Counted from the first letter of the stretch, positions 26,814-36,675 are shown. The stretch: 64,000 bases of DNA from Marinomonas polaris DSM 16579 (GCF_900129155.1 NZ_FQVF01000011.1:116338-180337); one strand, 5' to 3'. Program-made: numbers and translations. The notes: a model not told the origin generated them from the sequence alone.

Positions 26814-28112
26814 ATGTTTTTCAATAAGAAGCAGACTGAAAAAAAACCAGCTCAATCTATAGATAACGCTGCTATAGAAGCGATGAACAAGTTCTGCGCA
26901 ACAATTAGCTTCTCACCCGATGGCACTGTTCTAGAAGCAAATTCACTGTTTCTTAATGCGATTGGTTATTCTCTTAAAGAAGTACAGGGACAAAAGCATG
27001 CGTTGTTTTGTCCAAATCAAATAACCTCTAGCCCTGAATACAAAAGTTTCTGGCCGGATCTAGCATCAGGAAAAAGCAAAGAAGGTACGTTTTTGCGTAA
27101 ACACAAAGACGGCTCGGATATTTGGCTTGAAGCCACTTATTTCCCTGTTGAAATAGATGGCATAGTAGTAAAAGTAATAAAAATTGCTTCCGATGTAACC
27201 AAAGCTAAACTTATGGCTGACAGTCAGCTAGCTGTTTACAATGCTATTGACCGCTCCTCTGCCACTATTGAGTTTACACCAGACGGCACCGTAATTACCG
27301 CAAATGACAACTTCCTAATGGCACTAGGCTACAAATCAAAAAAAGAAATTGTTGGCCAAAATCACCATAAATTTTGTACTGATAAATTTTATCAAGATAA
27401 CCCAAGATTTTGGACAGAACTGGCTAATGGTGACTTCAAAACAGGTCAATTTGAGCGTGTAGGTAAACAAGGCCAAACTGTATGGTTAGAGGCCAGTTAT
27501 AATCCAATTTTCGACCAATTTGGTAAAGTGGTTAAAGTACTTAAAGTCGCTTCTGATATTACCGATAGAGTTAATACTCAACTAGCTATTCAACATGCTG
27601 CTGAAGTGGCTCATTCAACTTCGGTAGAAACCGCACAAGTGTCAGAAAATGGTGCACAGATCTTACGTCGGACCGTCGAAACCTCAGACAAAATTGTTGC
27701 TGATGTTGAAGTATCTACAGACCTAATAGAACAACTTAATCACCAGTCTGAAAGTATCGCGAAAATTGTGACAACCATTGGCTCTATTGCTGACCAAACT
27801 AACTTATTAGCACTCAACGCCGCCATTGAAGCCGCTCGTGCAGGCGAACATGGCCGTGGTTTTGCTGTAGTAGCGGATGAAGTGAGAACACTAGCCTCTC
27901 GCACCAGTAAATCTACTATTGAAATTGAAGATATGGTGGCACAGAACAGCAACCTAACCCGCCAAGCCAAAACCAGCATGAGCAAAGTAAGCGAACGTTC
28001 TAAAGAGAACGCACAATTGATAGATGAAGCCTCTGGCATCATAGATGAGATTCTAAAAGGCGCGATACACGTTTCTAATACTGTTAATAACCTTTTGAAT
28101 ATCGAAAAATAA
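26814..28112 (+). CDS. Soluble chemoreceptor with two PAS domains (BdlA/Aer-like), copy 2
   Basis: 432 residues, a tandem duplicate of the preceding gene. The same PAS-PAS-signalling layout is present and long stretches are identical, with changes mainly at the N-terminus, in PAS loops and at the C-terminal tail. A strong GGAGGAG Shine-Dalgarno precedes the ATG, stronger than that of copy 1. A 144-bp gap separates the two, and no terminator is obvious in it, so both may share transcription. They may dimerise with each other. Their position between the lig gene groups suggests sensing of metabolic state during aromatic growth; this is inference. Confidence 0.88.
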   Translation: MFFNKKQTEKKPAQSIDNAAIEAMNKFCATISFSPDGTVLEANSLFLNAIGYSLKEVQGQKHALFCPNQITSSPEYKSFWPDLASGKSKEGTFLRKHKDGSDIWLEATYFPVEIDGIVVKVIKIASDVTKAKLMADSQLAVYNAIDRSSATIEFTPDGTVITANDNFLMALGYKSKKEIVGQNHHKFCTDKFYQDNPRFWTELANGDFKTGQFERVGKQGQTVWLEASYNPIFDQFGKVVKVLKVASDITDRVNTQLAIQHAAEVAHSTSVETAQVSENGAQILRRTVETSDKIVADVEVSTDLIEQLNHQSESIAKIVTTIGSIADQTNLLALNAAIEAARAGEHGRGFAVVADEVRTLASRTSKSTIEIEDMVAQNSNLTRQAKTSMSKVSERSKENAQLIDEASGIIDEILKGAIHVSNTVNNLLNIEK

Positions 28113-28114
28113 AA

Positions 28115-28148
28115 AAATCCGCTATCTATTTTTGTAGATAGCGGATTT
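28115..28148. terminator. Bidirectional terminator (chemoreceptor / ligB copy 2)
   Basis: A 14-bp perfect stem (28115-28128 with 28135-28148) with A and T flanks, shared by convergent genes. Confidence 0.88.
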
Positions 28149-28186
28149 ATTGATCTTAACAACGCCCCTCTAATAAAGAAGATTTG

Positions 28187-29035
28187 TTATTTCGGCATCT
28201 CATGTTCTAACAACATCAACCCAGAGCCAGTGTTTGAAATCGGCGCATGGTAGTTACGGTGTAATTCCGTCACTTTACCTAACAAGGTACCACGCATGGC
28301 GATGTGCATATTCAGCTCAACAGCCTGAGCGCCACCTTGTTCAACAAGATCAAGATTAGTGTATTTTGTCAGCGCTTCAGGATCGCTGACGAGTTTGTCT
28401 AAGCAGTCGATATCAAAAGCACGATTGATAAAGCCAGCACGCTCACCATCAAGCTGGTGCGACATACCACCTGTACCAAACACAACAACATTGATGTCTT
28501 CTTCGTAAGACGCCACAGCACGGCCAATAGCTCTACCCAATTCAAATGTACGCCAAGGCTGAGCCATTGGGTATTGTTCGCAGTTAATACACACTGGGAT
28601 GACTTTCACATGACCATATTGATGCCCAGGCCACATAAGGTTCAGTGGAACCGTTAGGCCATGATCAACGCGCATTTCTTGACAGATAGTCATGTCGAAA
28701 CCTTCGTCGACAATACTATTAGCAATATGCCAAGATAATTCTGACTCACCAGTCACTGGCGGAATGGTCGGAATGCCCCAACCTTCGTCAGAGTTATGAT
28801 ATTCATCAGCAACACCTATCGCGAACGTCGGTTTTTTATCAATGAAAAATTCTAAACCATGGTCATTATAAAAAAGGATAATAACGTCTGGTTTTTTCTC
28901 ATTTAGCCAGTCACGTACAGGTGGATAAGCATCAAAAAAAGGCTTCCAGTACGGTGTTTGCTCTAATCCGTTTGCCATAGCATTAGCGATAGCTGGGATA
29001 TGAGATGTCGTTATCGCACCAATAATGTTCGCCAT
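28187..29035 (-). CDS. ligB: Protocatechuate 4,5-dioxygenase beta subunit, copy 2
   Basis: 282 residues, close paralogue of the subunit ending at 13986. Iron ligands His12 and His59, catalytic His in MSHQLDG and Glu in AVELNMH are all kept, so the enzyme should be active. It is the last gene of the lig operon, overlapping ligA by TAATG, with GAGGAG before the start. Being in the full pathway operon, this is probably the main ring-cleavage enzyme for protocatechuate; copy 1 may have different substrate preference (for example gallate or 3-O-methylgallate) or regulation. Confidence 0.94.
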   Translation of the reverse strand: MANIIGAITTSHIPAIANAMANGLEQTPYWKPFFDAYPPVRDWLNEKKPDVIILFYNDHGLEFFIDKKPTFAIGVADEYHNSDEGWGIPTIPPVTGESELSWHIANSIVDEGFDMTICQEMRVDHGLTVPLNLMWPGHQYGHVKVIPVCINCEQYPMAQPWRTFELGRAIGRAVASYEEDINVVVFGTGGMSHQLDGERAGFINRAFDIDCLDKLVSDPEALTKYTNLDLVEQGGAQAVELNMHIAMRGTLLGKVTELHRNYHAPISNTGSGLMLLEHEMPK

Positions 29036-29397
29036 TAGACTTCTCCTCGCCCATTTTTCTCAAGCATTGCTTTAAATTCATCGGTGCTCATGCCAGTTTG
29101 CAGGCCACCAATGTCTTGCATGTTTAGCTTTAGTAAGCCGGTAAACTTTGCCAAATAATAGATACTACCGCCTTCACGCAGAAGCCCGATTACATCTCTA
29201 TTACGAATCGCTTCTTTTTGCGCTTCTGTAAGTTTGAACTTTTCACAGTACGCTTCTGGATCCGCATTAAATTCATCACGCGCTACTTGATCATTAAATG
29301 AGTAACACATTTTATTTAAGCCATAGCCTTTTTTGGCCATTTGACCATCAAAAAGGTACGTGCCTTGGAGTTGTCGATCTGTATAGTTACTAGCCAT
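29035..29397 (-). CDS. ligA: Protocatechuate 4,5-dioxygenase alpha subunit, copy 2
   Basis: 120 residues. GTYLFDGQMAKKGYGLNKMC opens the conserved part, and GLQTGMSTDEFKAML closes it. Pairs with the beta subunit encoded by the overlapping next gene. AGAGG lies nine bases before the start. Slightly longer at the C-terminus than copy 1. Confidence 0.93.
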   Translation of the reverse strand: MASNYTDRQLQGTYLFDGQMAKKGYGLNKMCYSFNDQVARDEFNADPEAYCEKFKLTEAQKEAIRNRDVIGLLREGGSIYYLAKFTGLLKLNMQDIGGLQTGMSTDEFKAMLEKNGRGEV

Positions 29398-29438
29398 TTC
29401 GGTAACCTCTATTCATTTACTTTGCTGCGAAGCTTGGA

Positions 29439-30311
29439 TTATTTCCAGTAAAGACGCATAGGATTATCCACCAACAAAGCTTGTTGTAGCTCTGGTGTTG
29501 GGGCGATATGAGGAATCACATCCACAAGATGACCGTCATTTGGCGCTTCAACTTTCATGTTCGGATGTGGCCAATCCGTTCCCCACAAAACACGATCAGA
29601 GAACTTCTCAACTAGCGTGCGGGCAAAAGGATAAACATCAGAATAATCAGGCGCATGTTGAGTCAAACGCTCTGGGCAGCTAACCTTGCACCACACGTTG
29701 TCATTATCAGCCATGAAGTTAACAAAACGTTGGAAGTCTGGATGATCCACGCCATTGGCAACATTTGGTGTTCCCATATGATCAACAACAATCGTGGTAT
29801 TCAATTCTTTCAAAAAAGGAATCAAGTCTTCTAGATCTGCCGCTTCAAAGTACACCACAATGTGCCAACCGAAAGGACGAATCTTGTCAGCAATCGAGAA
29901 AAACACTTCTCTTGGCGTGCTATCAACAAGGCGTTTCACAAAGTTAAAGCGCACACCACGAATGCCCACAGCATGCATTTTTTCAATTTCTTCGTGAGTG
30001 ATAGAGTCATCAACAAATGCCACACCGCGAGCCAAATCCCCCGCAGTTTCTAACGCATCGATCAAAGCCGAGTTGTCGGTACTATGACAAGATGCTTGAA
30101 CAATCACATTACGAGAAAAACCTAGATGATCACGTAAGGCAAACAACTGTTCTTTTGACGCATCGCAAGGCGTGTATTTGCGTTTTGGATGGTACGGGAA
30201 TTTATCCGCTGGACCAAAAACGTGACAATGCGCATCAACTGCACCCGCTGGTGCTTTAAAAGCGGGTTTGCTTGGAGCAGGATGAAATGGAATATAATCT
30301 TTGTCCATCAT
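29439..30311 (-). CDS. ligI: 2-pyrone-4,6-dicarboxylate hydrolase
   Basis: 290 residues of the amidohydrolase superfamily. The HxH pair is in VDAHCHVFGP, VDHMGTPN and WGTDWPHPN carry further active-site residues. LigI opens the lactone 2-pyrone-4,6-dicarboxylate to 4-carboxy-2-hydroxymuconate/4-oxalomesaconate and needs no divalent metal. ATG 30311 is chosen, with AAAGG upstream; TTG 30317 and ATG 30308 are alternatives. It follows LigC in the pathway although ligC is 12 kb away. Confidence 0.92.
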   Translation of the reverse strand: MMDKDYIPFHPAPSKPAFKAPAGAVDAHCHVFGPADKFPYHPKRKYTPCDASKEQLFALRDHLGFSRNVIVQASCHSTDNSALIDALETAGDLARGVAFVDDSITHEEIEKMHAVGIRGVRFNFVKRLVDSTPREVFFSIADKIRPFGWHIVVYFEAADLEDLIPFLKELNTTIVVDHMGTPNVANGVDHPDFQRFVNFMADNDNVWCKVSCPERLTQHAPDYSDVYPFARTLVEKFSDRVLWGTDWPHPNMKVEAPNDGHLVDVIPHIAPTPELQQALLVDNPMRLYWK

Positions 30312-30355
30312 GTTCAAATACCTTTAAAAAATTCGTTATGCTAAAAATCAGCGAA

Positions 30356-31444
30356 TTAAAGACCGTTACCATGAGCAAATACCTGCCCATCAAATAACTT
30401 TCTCGCGGTACGTAAAATCGCCGCAGAACCTAGGTCGCCGTTTTCTTGTTGATCTAAAATCACGGTCATCGCGCCAATTGGATGCTCAACATCCAACGTC
30501 ATACGAGCGCTTGACTGATAACTTGCTACTTCATTAGCAGGCGACCCTTTCAGCACCGCAGCTGTCGCCACACTCACCGCACCCAATACGCCAATCGATG
30601 CATGACAACGATGGGGAATAAAAGTACGTGTGGAGATAGCACCGCCGTTCGTCGCTGCACTCACCATGGTCATTTTAGGAACGGATTTTTCTTTCACGTC
30701 ACCCAAATTCATCATAGGGCCAACTTGCAAGCGAATAGATTCTAGCTTCGCACGCAGTTCGTCATTGGCCTCAAGTTCTTCGCGAGATTCTGTACCCGTA
30801 ATACCCATATCAACAGCACGCATGATAACCACAGGCATACCATTATCGATGCAAGTTACTTCAATGCCATCAATCACATCGACTACATTACCCGTTGGCA
30901 ACAAAGCACCACAGCTTGATCCAGCGGTGTCTTGGAAAACGATCGGTACTGCAGCCGAAAAACCAGGCACGCCATCAATACGAGCGTCGCCTTCGTATTG
31001 CACTTCGCCGTCTTTTATAGCAACACGCGCCACCGCGATTTGACCGGTATTCTCCATAAAAATACGTACAGAGGTTTCGCCTTCTTTGGCCTCAACCAAG
31101 CCACGTTCAATCGCAAACGGTGCAATGCCGGCTAAAATGTTGCCGCAGTTCTGCGCATCAGTAACAATGGCCTGATCAACAAACACCTGCAAGAACAAAT
31201 AGTCTACATCGGCATCGTCACGTTCCGACTTTTTCACCACGGCGACTTTTGATGCTAATGGGTCTGCACCACCGATGCCGTCGATCTGACGTTCATCTGG
31301 CGAGCCCATCACGCGTAATAAAAACTGCGTACGAGCATCGACATCAATCGGTAAATCTGCGGCTAAGAAGTAAGCACCTTTTGACGTGCCGCCACGCATC
31401 CACATACAAGGCGCACTCTTTATAACGCCTGAATGTTTAGACAT
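30356..31444 (-). CDS. galD: 4-oxalomesaconate tautomerase (PrpF family)
   Basis: 362 residues, the length of GalD/LigU. PrpF-type signatures are [14 protein letters not shown] at the N-terminus, [15 protein letters not shown] in the first half and [19 protein letters not shown] in the second, from the diaminopimelate-epimerase-like double fold. It converts between tautomers or isomers of 4-oxalomesaconate so that the hydratase LigJ can act. Overlaps the ligK stop by eight bases, showing tight coupling. Whether it behaves like Pseudomonas GalD (keto-enol) or Sphingobium LigU (allylic isomerase) cannot be told from sequence. Confidence 0.87.
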   Translation of the reverse strand: MSKHSGVIKSAPCMWMRGGTSKGAYFLAADLPIDVDARTQFLLRVMGSPDERQIDGIGGADPLASKVAVVKKSERDDADVDYLFLQVFVDQAIVTDAQNCGNILAGIAPFAIERGLVEAKEGETSVRIFMENTGQIAVARVAIKDGEVQYEGDARIDGVPGFSAAVPIVFQDTAGSSCGALLPTGNVVDVIDGIEVTCIDNGMPVVIMRAVDMGITGTESREELEANDELRAKLESIRLQVGPMMNLGDVKEKSVPKMTMVSAATNGGAISTRTFIPHRCHASIGVLGAVSVATAAVLKGSPANEVASYQSSARMTLDVEHPIGAMTVILDQQENGDLGSAAILRTARKLFDGQVFAHGNGL

Positions 31445-32114
31445 ACTTTAAGCCTTTCTCTTTTAGACGTGGGCGCATTTCATAAATGTCTAAGCCCAAT
31501 TCGCCATTCGCCATACGTACGCGTTTTGATTCTTCATTCGCCATACGCTTACGAGACAATTCCAATACTTCAGCAGCATTCTCACGACGCACTACAACCA
31601 CACCGTCATCGTCAGCCACAATCACATCACCAGGATTAACCAAGGCATCAGCGCAAACCATAGGTACGTTAACAGAACCAACGGTTTCTTTAATCGTACC
31701 TTCGGCAAACACGGCTTTTGACCAAACAGGGAAGTTCATTTGACGAAGGTCGCGAGTATCACGAACACCACCTTCGATAATCAAACCAACTACGCCACGA
31801 GATTGCGCTGATGTTGCTAACAAATCACCAAAAAAGCCGTGATTCGAAGGAGACGTTGGAGCAAATACCATCACGTCACCCGCTTTGCACTGCTCAATCG
31901 CCACGTGCATCATCCAGTTATCGCCAGCGGCACCTGAAATAGTGATCGCGGATCCGGCAATGGTCTTGTCCATTTGAATTGGGCGCATGTAATGAGCCAA
32001 TAGACCAACACGACCTTGAGACTCATGAATCGTCGCTACGCCGCACTCTGCCAAACCATCGATTACAGCTTGGTCAGCACGTTCAATATTTTGTACTACT
32101 ACATTATTTCGCAT
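31437..32114 (-). CDS. ligK: 4-carboxy-4-hydroxy-2-oxoadipate aldolase (LigK/GalC type)
   Basis: 225 residues of the RraA-like/class II pyruvate aldolase family. [11 protein letters not shown] holds the substrate Arg and metal-site Asp, and DVMVFAP and [13 protein letters not shown] are typical strands. It splits 4-carboxy-4-hydroxy-2-oxoadipate into pyruvate and oxaloacetate, and the same enzyme usually decarboxylates oxaloacetate. A related RraA regulator of RNase E is shorter, and context rules it out. It sits between the hydratase and tautomerase genes. Confidence 0.92.
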   Translation of the reverse strand: MRNNVVVQNIERADQAVIDGLAECGVATIHESQGRVGLLAHYMRPIQMDKTIAGSAITISGAAGDNWMMHVAIEQCKAGDVMVFAPTSPSNHGFFGDLLATSAQSRGVVGLIIEGGVRDTRDLRQMNFPVWSKAVFAEGTIKETVGSVNVPMVCADALVNPGDVIVADDDGVVVVRRENAAEVLELSRKRMANEESKRVRMANGELGLDIYEMRPRLKEKGLKYV

Positions 32115-32143
32115 TATATGTTCCTTCCCTTAAATCGAGAGCC

Positions 32144-33151
32144 TTACGCTTTTAGTCTTGAAAAGACGCGACGAGCATTGCCTTCAAAGATGGCTTGTTT
32201 CTGCTCAGCGGATAACACAGTGTTGTTATCGATATAGCGTTTCGTATCGTCAAAATAATGACCTGTTTCTGGATCAACACCACGTACCGCACCAATCATT
32301 TCAGACGCAAACAAGATGTTCTTCGTTGGAATAATGTCTAAAAGAAGATCAATACCGCGCTGATGGTAAACACAAGTATCAAAATAGATGTTGTTCAAAA
32401 CGCGCTCAGCTAGATCAAAACCTTGGTCTAATGCCATACCGCGGAAACGTCCCCAGTGATAAGGCACTGCGCCACCACCATGAGGAATAATGATTTTTAA
32501 TTCAGGGAAATCTTTAAATACATCCGACATCATTAATTGCTGGAAGCCAGTGGTATCCGCACCTAAGTAGTGTGAGCCAGTCGTGTGGAAACAATCGTTA
32601 CATGCCGCGCTCACATGGATCATCGCAGGAATGTCGTATTCACACATTTTTTCATAGATAGGATAGAAAGAACGGTCCGCCAAAGACTTATCTTGCCAGT
32701 AACCGCCACTTGGATCTGGATTCAAGTTGATACCGATGAAACCCATTTCTTCAACAGTACGAACGATCTCAGCAACCGATTTGCCAGGATCAACACCTGG
32801 CGATTGTGGTAACTGCGCTACAGGAGCAAAGTTTTCAGGGAAAAGATCACAAACACGGCGAATCAAATCGTTTTGATGTTCTGTCCAATATTGGCTGGTG
32901 TATTCATTACCAATATGGTGTCCCATCCAGCTAGCACGAGGAGAGAAGATGGTTAAATCGGTGCCACGCTCTTGCTGTAAACGCAGCTGATTATTGATAA
33001 TGCTGTCACGAATTTCATCATCCGAAACAATAACCTTACCTTTTTCACCAACAAAAGCAGGGTCTTTAGCGACCTGTGCTTTTTGTTTATCGCGGTACTC
33101 ACCAACGCCTGCTGGCGTAGTCGTATAATGTCCGTGGCAATCTATAATCAT
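32144..33151 (-). CDS. ligJ: 4-oxalomesaconate hydratase
   Basis: 335 residues of the amidohydrolase (ACMSD-like) group. The metal-binding HxH is CHGHYT at His6 and His8; PHGGGAVPYHWGR and FASEMIGAVRG supply further active-site residues. It hydrates the tautomerised 4-oxalomesaconate to 4-carboxy-4-hydroxy-2-oxoadipate, the LigK substrate. First gene of the ligJ-ligK-galD-ligI-ligA-ligB operon, with a GAGAG ribosome site. The upstream 680-bp region is shared with the divergent TRAP transporter. Confidence 0.93.
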   Translation of the reverse strand: MIIDCHGHYTTTPAGVGEYRDKQKAQVAKDPAFVGEKGKVIVSDDEIRDSIINNQLRLQQERGTDLTIFSPRASWMGHHIGNEYTSQYWTEHQNDLIRRVCDLFPENFAPVAQLPQSPGVDPGKSVAEIVRTVEEMGFIGINLNPDPSGGYWQDKSLADRSFYPIYEKMCEYDIPAMIHVSAACNDCFHTTGSHYLGADTTGFQQLMMSDVFKDFPELKIIIPHGGGAVPYHWGRFRGMALDQGFDLAERVLNNIYFDTCVYHQRGIDLLLDIIPTKNILFASEMIGAVRGVDPETGHYFDDTKRYIDNNTVLSAEQKQAIFEGNARRVFSRLKA

Positions 33152-33831
33152 GTTACTACTCTCTATTCTTATTTAAGGCGCTGTTTTTATTTAAGGCAAT
33201 TGCTGTGGAATAGAAGATTAGACGTCTATTTTTATGCCTCTCACCTTCTTTATTTACACAGCCATTCAATCACAATCTGTTCAGAGTATTCTTGTGTATA
33301 GGCTATTTGGCTATTTCAATTTGACCGAAAGGGTATTGCATTTTGAGATAGCTGTTTTTTAGCACAACGAGAACATCTACTCATTTTAGATATTTATTTT
33401 GGAAAATCTCACTTTTACACCAGCTAAAGGTTCCTTTAAAATAATACTATCACTATGATATATATGATTTTTTTCAAAAAAAACGAACATGATGATGTTT
33501 TTGTATTCCTTTTTCGATATATAAGAGACATTAAAAATTCATTTCTAAAAATACAAGATTTACGACATTTTGGTCATGTTGCTTAGCAAAGCAGATCAAA
33601 AAGTAGGTATTGAGTGAAACACAAAGACCAAATGTAGAAATAGTTCACATTCGTGTCATTGTGAGCCTTTAAGAAAAAATATAGGGTATTTTTAAAATGA
33701 TCCTATATTATTTATAGGCTTAAAAATGCTAGTTTCGAATACAGGACAGCCTGTCTTACTACAAAGTAGGATAGAAAATACAAAAATAAAACAACCGGGA
33801 CACATAAGATCCCGTGCTTGGAGACGTAAAA
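33152..33831. other. Long AT-rich intergenic region between lig operon and TRAP genes
   Basis: 680 bp with no supported gene. It must hold both divergent promoters. Visible structure: related six-base blocks TATAGG or CCTATA at 33680, 33702 and 33713 forming overlapping inverted repeats, and a dyad ACAGG-N4-CCTGT at 33742-33755 close to the TRAP genes. These are candidate operators; no regulator can be assigned. Confidence 0.5.
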
Positions 33832-34845
33832 ATGAATCTAACAAAAAAAATCACACTTGGTTTAATTGCTGCCGGTGCTGTAAGCAGCGTTAGCGCAGCC
33901 GATCTTACTCTTACTATTGGTCACGTAGATCCCCAAGATTGGACAACCTCTAAAAAAGGTGCCGCGACAGAAGTTTTCAAAAACTTAGTGGAAGCTGAGT
34001 CTGGTGGCCGCATTGAAGTTAATGTCTACCCTTCCGGCCAGCTTGGTGGCGAAACAGATCTTGTTCAGTCTACTCAAGAAGGCACGCTTAGCATGACGAT
34101 GGTGTCTGGTGCCTTTGCAAAAGTTTGTAAAGAAGCATCGGTTCTAGAAATTCCTTACCTATTCCCATCAGCTCCTGTTGCTTGGGAAGTATTAGACGGC
34201 GAATTCGGCAAAGCACTGTCTGAGCATTGCTTGAAAGAAAGCGGATTACGCACTCTTGCCTATGGCGAAACAGGCTTCCGTAACTTCACTAACTCAAAAC
34301 GCCCTGTTGCAGAACCAAAAGATTTAAACGGTTTAAAAATCCGCGTTCAAACCCTGCCACTATATGTTGAAATGGTAAAAGCAATGGGCGCAGAGCCTAC
34401 GCCAATTGCGTGGCCTGAAGTACCATCTGCATTAACAACTGGCGTTGTTGACGGGCAAGAAAACCCAGTTAGTGTTATCGAAGCGAACAAATTCTATGAG
34501 TTCCAAAAATATCTAACACTAGACGGTCACGTTTACGGCACAGATTTCTTACTAATCAACGAAGACCTTTATCAATCATTGAGCGATGAAGATCGCGCAA
34601 TTATTGACCGTGCAGCAAAAGTTGCAGGAACTGTAGGTCGTGCAGTGCAGCAATTTAACTCTGCAAAAGGCTTAAAATCTCTTGCAGCTAATGGCATGCA
34701 AATCACCACTCCAACACCAGCACAAATGGCTAAGTTCCGTGATATCGCGCAACCAGCTGTTATCAACTGGTTAAAAGGTGAAGTACAGCCAGAGTGGATC
34801 GAACGCGCTCAAATGTCTGTAAAAGTCGTTAGCAACTCGAAATAA
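33832..34845 (+). CDS. dctP: TRAP transporter substrate-binding protein (DctP family)
   Basis: 337 residues with a signal peptide (cleavage near VSA-AD, residue 22). The DctP fold shows YPSGQLGGETDLVQ, the carboxylate-binding Arg in LKIRVQTLPLYVEM, and the WPEVPSALTTGVVDGQENP hinge region. It binds an organic acid in the periplasm and hands it to DctQM. ATG 33832 has GGAG six to ten bases upstream. Divergent from the lig operon, so uptake of protocatechuate, quinate or shikimate-type acids is a good hypothesis. Confidence 0.92.
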   Translation: MNLTKKITLGLIAAGAVSSVSAADLTLTIGHVDPQDWTTSKKGAATEVFKNLVEAESGGRIEVNVYPSGQLGGETDLVQSTQEGTLSMTMVSGAFAKVCKEASVLEIPYLFPSAPVAWEVLDGEFGKALSEHCLKESGLRTLAYGETGFRNFTNSKRPVAEPKDLNGLKIRVQTLPLYVEMVKAMGAEPTPIAWPEVPSALTTGVVDGQENPVSVIEANKFYEFQKYLTLDGHVYGTDFLLINEDLYQSLSDEDRAIIDRAAKVAGTVGRAVQQFNSAKGLKSLAANGMQITTPTPAQMAKFRDIAQPAVINWLKGEVQPEWIERAQMSVKVVSNSK

Positions 34846-34930
34846 ACTCAGTACTTGAAATCAAGCAACCGAGAGCTTTCTTTAATGGCTTTCGGTTGCT
34901 TTTCCTTTGTCACAACCCGGAAAGCTCAAC

Positions 34931-35404
34931 ATGAAGCGCCTCTATAAAAATACTCTTTCGATTTTAACCGGCACCTCCCTATTCGTTATCTTTGGCGTTG
35001 TTTTAGTAAGTAGCTTGAGCCGTTACTTATTTAACTCACCGATCCAATGGAGCGAGGAAGTCGCAAAATACGCCATGATCTACGGCACCATGTTTGGTAT
35101 GGCATTGTGTTATTTAGAGGGCATTCATATTCGTTTTACTTTTTTAGAAGATATGGTCTCCGCTAAGATTCGCCATGCTCTGCATTTTATATCTGACGTT
35201 ATTGCGCTAGTAAGCGGCTGTGTGCTGACCTATTCCGGTTACATTTTCATGATGAAGCGAGGAGCAATACAAGCTCCCGGCACAGGCATTCAAATGTATT
35301 ATTTTCAAGTGGCTATGGTCATAGGTGGTGCGTGTCTTGTGATCGCAGCACTCATACGACTCATCGACTATTTTCAATCTACAACGTTAGAGAAAGGACA
35401 GTAA
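34931..35404 (+). CDS. dctQ: TRAP transporter small permease (DctQ)
   Basis: 157 residues, four membrane helices, with the SRYLFNSPIQWSEEVAKY motif after the first helix that is diagnostic of DctQ. It works with DctM in sodium-coupled uptake. ATG 34931 is preferred to 34907 because GGAAAG lies at proper spacing. The dctM start follows two bases after the stop. Confidence 0.9.
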   Translation: MKRLYKNTLSILTGTSLFVIFGVVLVSSLSRYLFNSPIQWSEEVAKYAMIYGTMFGMALCYLEGIHIRFTFLEDMVSAKIRHALHFISDVIALVSGCVLTYSGYIFMMKRGAIQAPGTGIQMYYFQVAMVIGGACLVIAALIRLIDYFQSTTLEKGQ

Positions 35405-35406
35405 TT

Positions 35407-36675
35407 ATGCTAGGTCTTGGGATTCTTATTGTTCTTTTGGTTATTGGCAGCCCTATTGCGTTTGCCATTTTATTAGGCGTTGTTGGTCATGTTTACACGT
35501 TACCTTTCAATGTCAGTCTCGTCGCTCAACGTATTTTCAGCGGTTTAGATTCATTCTCTATCTTGGCGATTCCACTTTTTGTTCTAGCTGGTGAGCTGAT
35601 GAATGAGAGTGGCATCACAAGTAGAATTATCAACTTTGCTAATGCGTTAGTTGGTCATATGAAAGCAGGCCTTGCCCATGTAAACATCTGGGCGTCGGTT
35701 ATTTTTGCCGGACTGTCAGGTTCTGCTGTTGCCGATACCTCGGCACTTGGACGCGTATTTATTCCGACAATGGAAAAAGAAGGTTACCCACGAGCTTTTG
35801 CTGCGGCACTAACCGCCGCATCGTCTGTTATTGGACCGATGATTCCGCCAAGTATTCCAGTGATTATTTATGCGTTGATTACTACCGGTGTTTCTGTACC
35901 AGCGCTATTCCTTGCGGGCGTAACACCTGGACTATTTCTAGCTATTGGCTTGTCGATCTATGTTTACTTTTTTGCGGGTCATTACGCACCGTTAAAAGCG
36001 AAACTGTCCATGAAAGAGCGTTGGAAGGCTTTTGTTGATGCGTGGATTCCGCTGTTCATGCCGATATTCATTGTGGGCTCAATCCTGACTGGTATTGTTA
36101 CACCAACGGAAGCCGCTGCCTTTGCCGCCGCTTATGCTCTGTTAGCAGGTGTATTCATTCTGAAAAGCTTGAAAATATCGAGTTTGCCACGCATCTTTAT
36201 TCGAGCAATGCGCGACTCGTCTGTGATTCTGATCGTGATTGGCGTAGTAGCGGCCGCGAACTGGTTGCTAACTTTTTCAAGAGTGCCACAAACGGTTAGC
36301 CAAATGGTACTAGAACAAGTTTCTAGCCCTTGGATGTTCCTAATCCTAGTCAACGTGATTTTGCTGGTTGTTGGTCTATTCCTAGAAGGGATCGCAGCGA
36401 TGCTGATATTGCTACCGATTCTGCATCCTATCGCGATGAGCCTTGGTATCGATCCAGTACACTTCGGTATTGTGGTGATTTTCAACCTGATGATCGGCCT
36501 TGTCACACCACCGATGGGGATTTGTCTATTCGTTTCTAACTCGATTGCGAACGTAGGTATTGCTGCTATATCTAGGCAAATCATGCCACTCTTCTTAGTG
36601 GAATTGGCAGTCTTGATCTTGATTACCTTTGTGCCAAGCACGGTAACCTTTTTACCAACCTTATTTGGCTATTAG
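35407..36675 (+). CDS. dctM: TRAP transporter large permease (DctM)
   Basis: 422 residues with about twelve membrane helices. DctM signatures: ILAIPLFVLAGELM, GLSGSAVADTSALG and GPMIPPSIPVIIYAL in the first half and LVTPPMGICLFVSN in the second. It is the transport channel subunit using a sodium gradient. Start at 35407 is right after dctQ; a strong terminator follows. Confidence 0.94.
   Translation: MLGLGILIVLLVIGSPIAFAILLGVVGHVYTLPFNVSLVAQRIFSGLDSFSILAIPLFVLAGELMNESGITSRIINFANALVGHMKAGLAHVNIWASVIFAGLSGSAVADTSALGRVFIPTMEKEGYPRAFAAALTAASSVIGPMIPPSIPVIIYALITTGVSVPALFLAGVTPGLFLAIGLSIYVYFFAGHYAPLKAKLSMKERWKAFVDAWIPLFMPIFIVGSILTGIVTPTEAAAFAAAYALLAGVFILKSLKISSLPRIFIRAMRDSSVILIVIGVVAAANWLLTFSRVPQTVSQMVLEQVSSPWMFLILVNVILLVVGLFLEGIAAMLILLPILHPIAMSLGIDPVHFGIVVIFNLMIGLVTPPMGICLFVSNSIANVGIAAISRQIMPLFLVELAVLILITFVPSTVTFLPTLFGY

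Noticed and set aside
30630..31043. 137-residue plus-strand reading frame over galD
   Set aside because: Lies wholly within the conserved tautomerase gene on the other strand, Ser/Thr-rich, with no ribosome site.
31437..32114. RraA, inhibitor of RNase E
   Set aside because: Same fold, but longer than RraA, with aldolase residues, and located inside the lig operon overlapping the tautomerase gene.
36132..36641. 169-residue minus-strand reading frame over dctM
   Set aside because: Shadow of the clear DctM coding region; Ile/Thr/Arg-rich composition typical of reversed membrane-protein codons.
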